In this document: positions 5,686 through 6,337 of the stretch, in pieces | How the letters are laid out: each line of letters starts with the position of its first letter | Numbering within the stretch: the first letter of the stretch is position 1 | Source of the DNA: Clostridia bacterium | Lineage (GTDB): Bacteria > Bacillota > Clostridia > Oscillospirales > CAG-272 | Direction of reading: 5' to 3' | Assembly (NCBI GenBank): GCA_017452215.1 | Contig: JAFTMU010000196.1 | Span: 1 to 6,337, forward strand | Length of the DNA: 6,337 nt | Made by a program: the position numbers and the translations under genes | Notes under the pieces: model-generated | Database searches by the model: none | Seen by the model: the letters and a program-made list of their open reading frames with translations, nothing else | Told to the model about the DNA's origin: nothing

Positions 5686-5737
5686 ACTTTAAAGTCTATT
5701 TTTATAAAGAATGAAATGAAAGGAAACAAGCGAACGC

Positions 5738-6337
5738 ATGCTGAAAAAATTAGCAAAATGTATCCGTGAGTATAAAAAGCTTACGGTACTGACGTTGTGC
5801 CTGATGGTGGGCGAGGCGATCATCGAAACCTTGATCCCTCTGATCACAGCACAATTTCTCATCAACCGTTTACAGCAACATCAAACCGACGGCACTCCCT
5901 TGGAAATGACGTACATCATCTTAGTCGGCGTGCTTCTTATCGTCATGGCGCTGGGGTCTTTGACCTGCGGAGGACTTGCAGGGCTTACCTCTGCCCGTGC
6001 TTCTGCCGGCTTTGCAAAAAATCTCAGACACGATATTTTTGAGAGGATCCAAGGCTTCAGCTTTGAAAACATCGACCGTTTTTCCTCCTCGTCTCTGGTA
6101 ACACGTCTTACCACCGATGTTTCCCACGTGCAAATGGCGTTCATGATGATCATTCGCACGGCGGTGCGCAGTCCCTTGATGCTGATTTTTTCAGTGGTCA
6201 TGTCTGCCATTCTCGGGGGCTGGCTGGCAGCCACCTTCGTGGTGGTGATCCCTGTTCTCGGCGTGGGACTTGTGATCGTCAGCCGCAAGGCGATGCCCGC
6301 CTTCCGTCGGGTGTTTAAAAAATACGACCGCCTCAAC
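5738..6337 (+). CDS. ABC exporter half-transporter, 5' part (runs off window)
   Basis: The reading frame opens at ATG 5738 and has no stop before the window ends, giving 200 residues. This is the N-terminal part of a type IV (B-family) ABC exporter membrane domain. Hydrophobic segments lie at about 15-43, 57-82, 135-157 and 160-183. Between them are family features: RHDIFERIQGFSFENIDRF (97-115) and SSLVTRLTTDVSHVQ (118-132), the intracellular loop with the coupling helix that contacts the ATPase domain. The nucleotide-binding domain (Walker A, signature, Walker B) should follow outside the window. Such proteins export drugs, lipids or peptides, often as a heterodimer encoded by two adjacent genes, so a partner gene may lie downstream. 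The substrate cannot be told from this part. The start is supported by the frame and the absence of in-frame alternatives, although Shine-Dalgarno spacing is long. Confidence 0.88.
   Translation, partial: MLKKLAKCIREYKKLTVLTLCLMVGEAIIETLIPLITAQFLINRLQQHQTDGTPLEMTYIILVGVLLIVMALGSLTCGGLAGLTSARASAGFAKNLRHDIFERIQGFSFENIDRFSSSSLVTRLTTDVSHVQMAFMMIIRTAVRSPLMLIFSVVMSAILGGWLAATFVVVIPVLGVGLVIVSRKAMPAFRRVFKKYDRLN

Noticed and set aside
5716..5769. A 17-codon frame (ATG at 5716) overlapping the ABC gene start
   Set aside because: No good ribosome-binding site; its codons are the leader and first codons of the ABC gene in another frame.

Overview
The window looks like chromosomal DNA of a Gram-positive bacterium in the Firmicutes, probably a gut-type clostridial lineage. 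Genes are moderately GC-rich and spacers are AT-rich. Ribosome-binding sites are strong (AAGGAGG, GGAGG) and promoters are near-consensus sigma-A type with 17-bp spacers. Terminators are classic stem plus T-run. All recognisable genes are housekeeping or homeostasis genes. I see no phage, transposase, CRISPR or plasmid signals.

Layout: positions 1-200 hold no gene, only four hairpins. The last two look like terminators of a gene lying upstream of the window. A strong extended -10 promoter (240-268) and a leader with a stem-loop (290-320) precede a complete P2A-type cation ATPase (338-2953), which uses a TTG start. It converges, with a 42-bp gap, on a PflX-type radical SAM protein on the minus strand (2996-3871). 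That gene starts at 3871, because the longer reading to 3928 would overlap its own promoter. Its promoter stands back to back with that of a MntP-family manganese exporter (4017-4607). An MscS-family mechanosensitive channel follows (4698-5504) with its own promoter and a clear terminator (5525-5554). A 233-bp spacer with a second strong promoter leads into an ABC exporter half-transporter (5738 onward), which is cut by the window edge after 200 codons.

Three of the five genes handle ions or turgor at the membrane: a P-type Ca2+ (or Mn2+) pump, a Mn2+ exporter and a mechanosensitive channel. The fourth is probably a drug or lipid exporter. The radical SAM protein is a cytosolic Fe-S enzyme of unknown substrate. 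Each gene appears to be transcribed from its own promoter, so this is a row of single-gene units, not an operon. I found no convincing new system. The points most worth a second look are the Cys cluster in the MntP loop, the compact divergent promoter pair with an inverted repeat, the stem-loop next to the ATPase ribosome-binding site, and an orphan promoter/Shine-Dalgarno stretch before the ABC gene.
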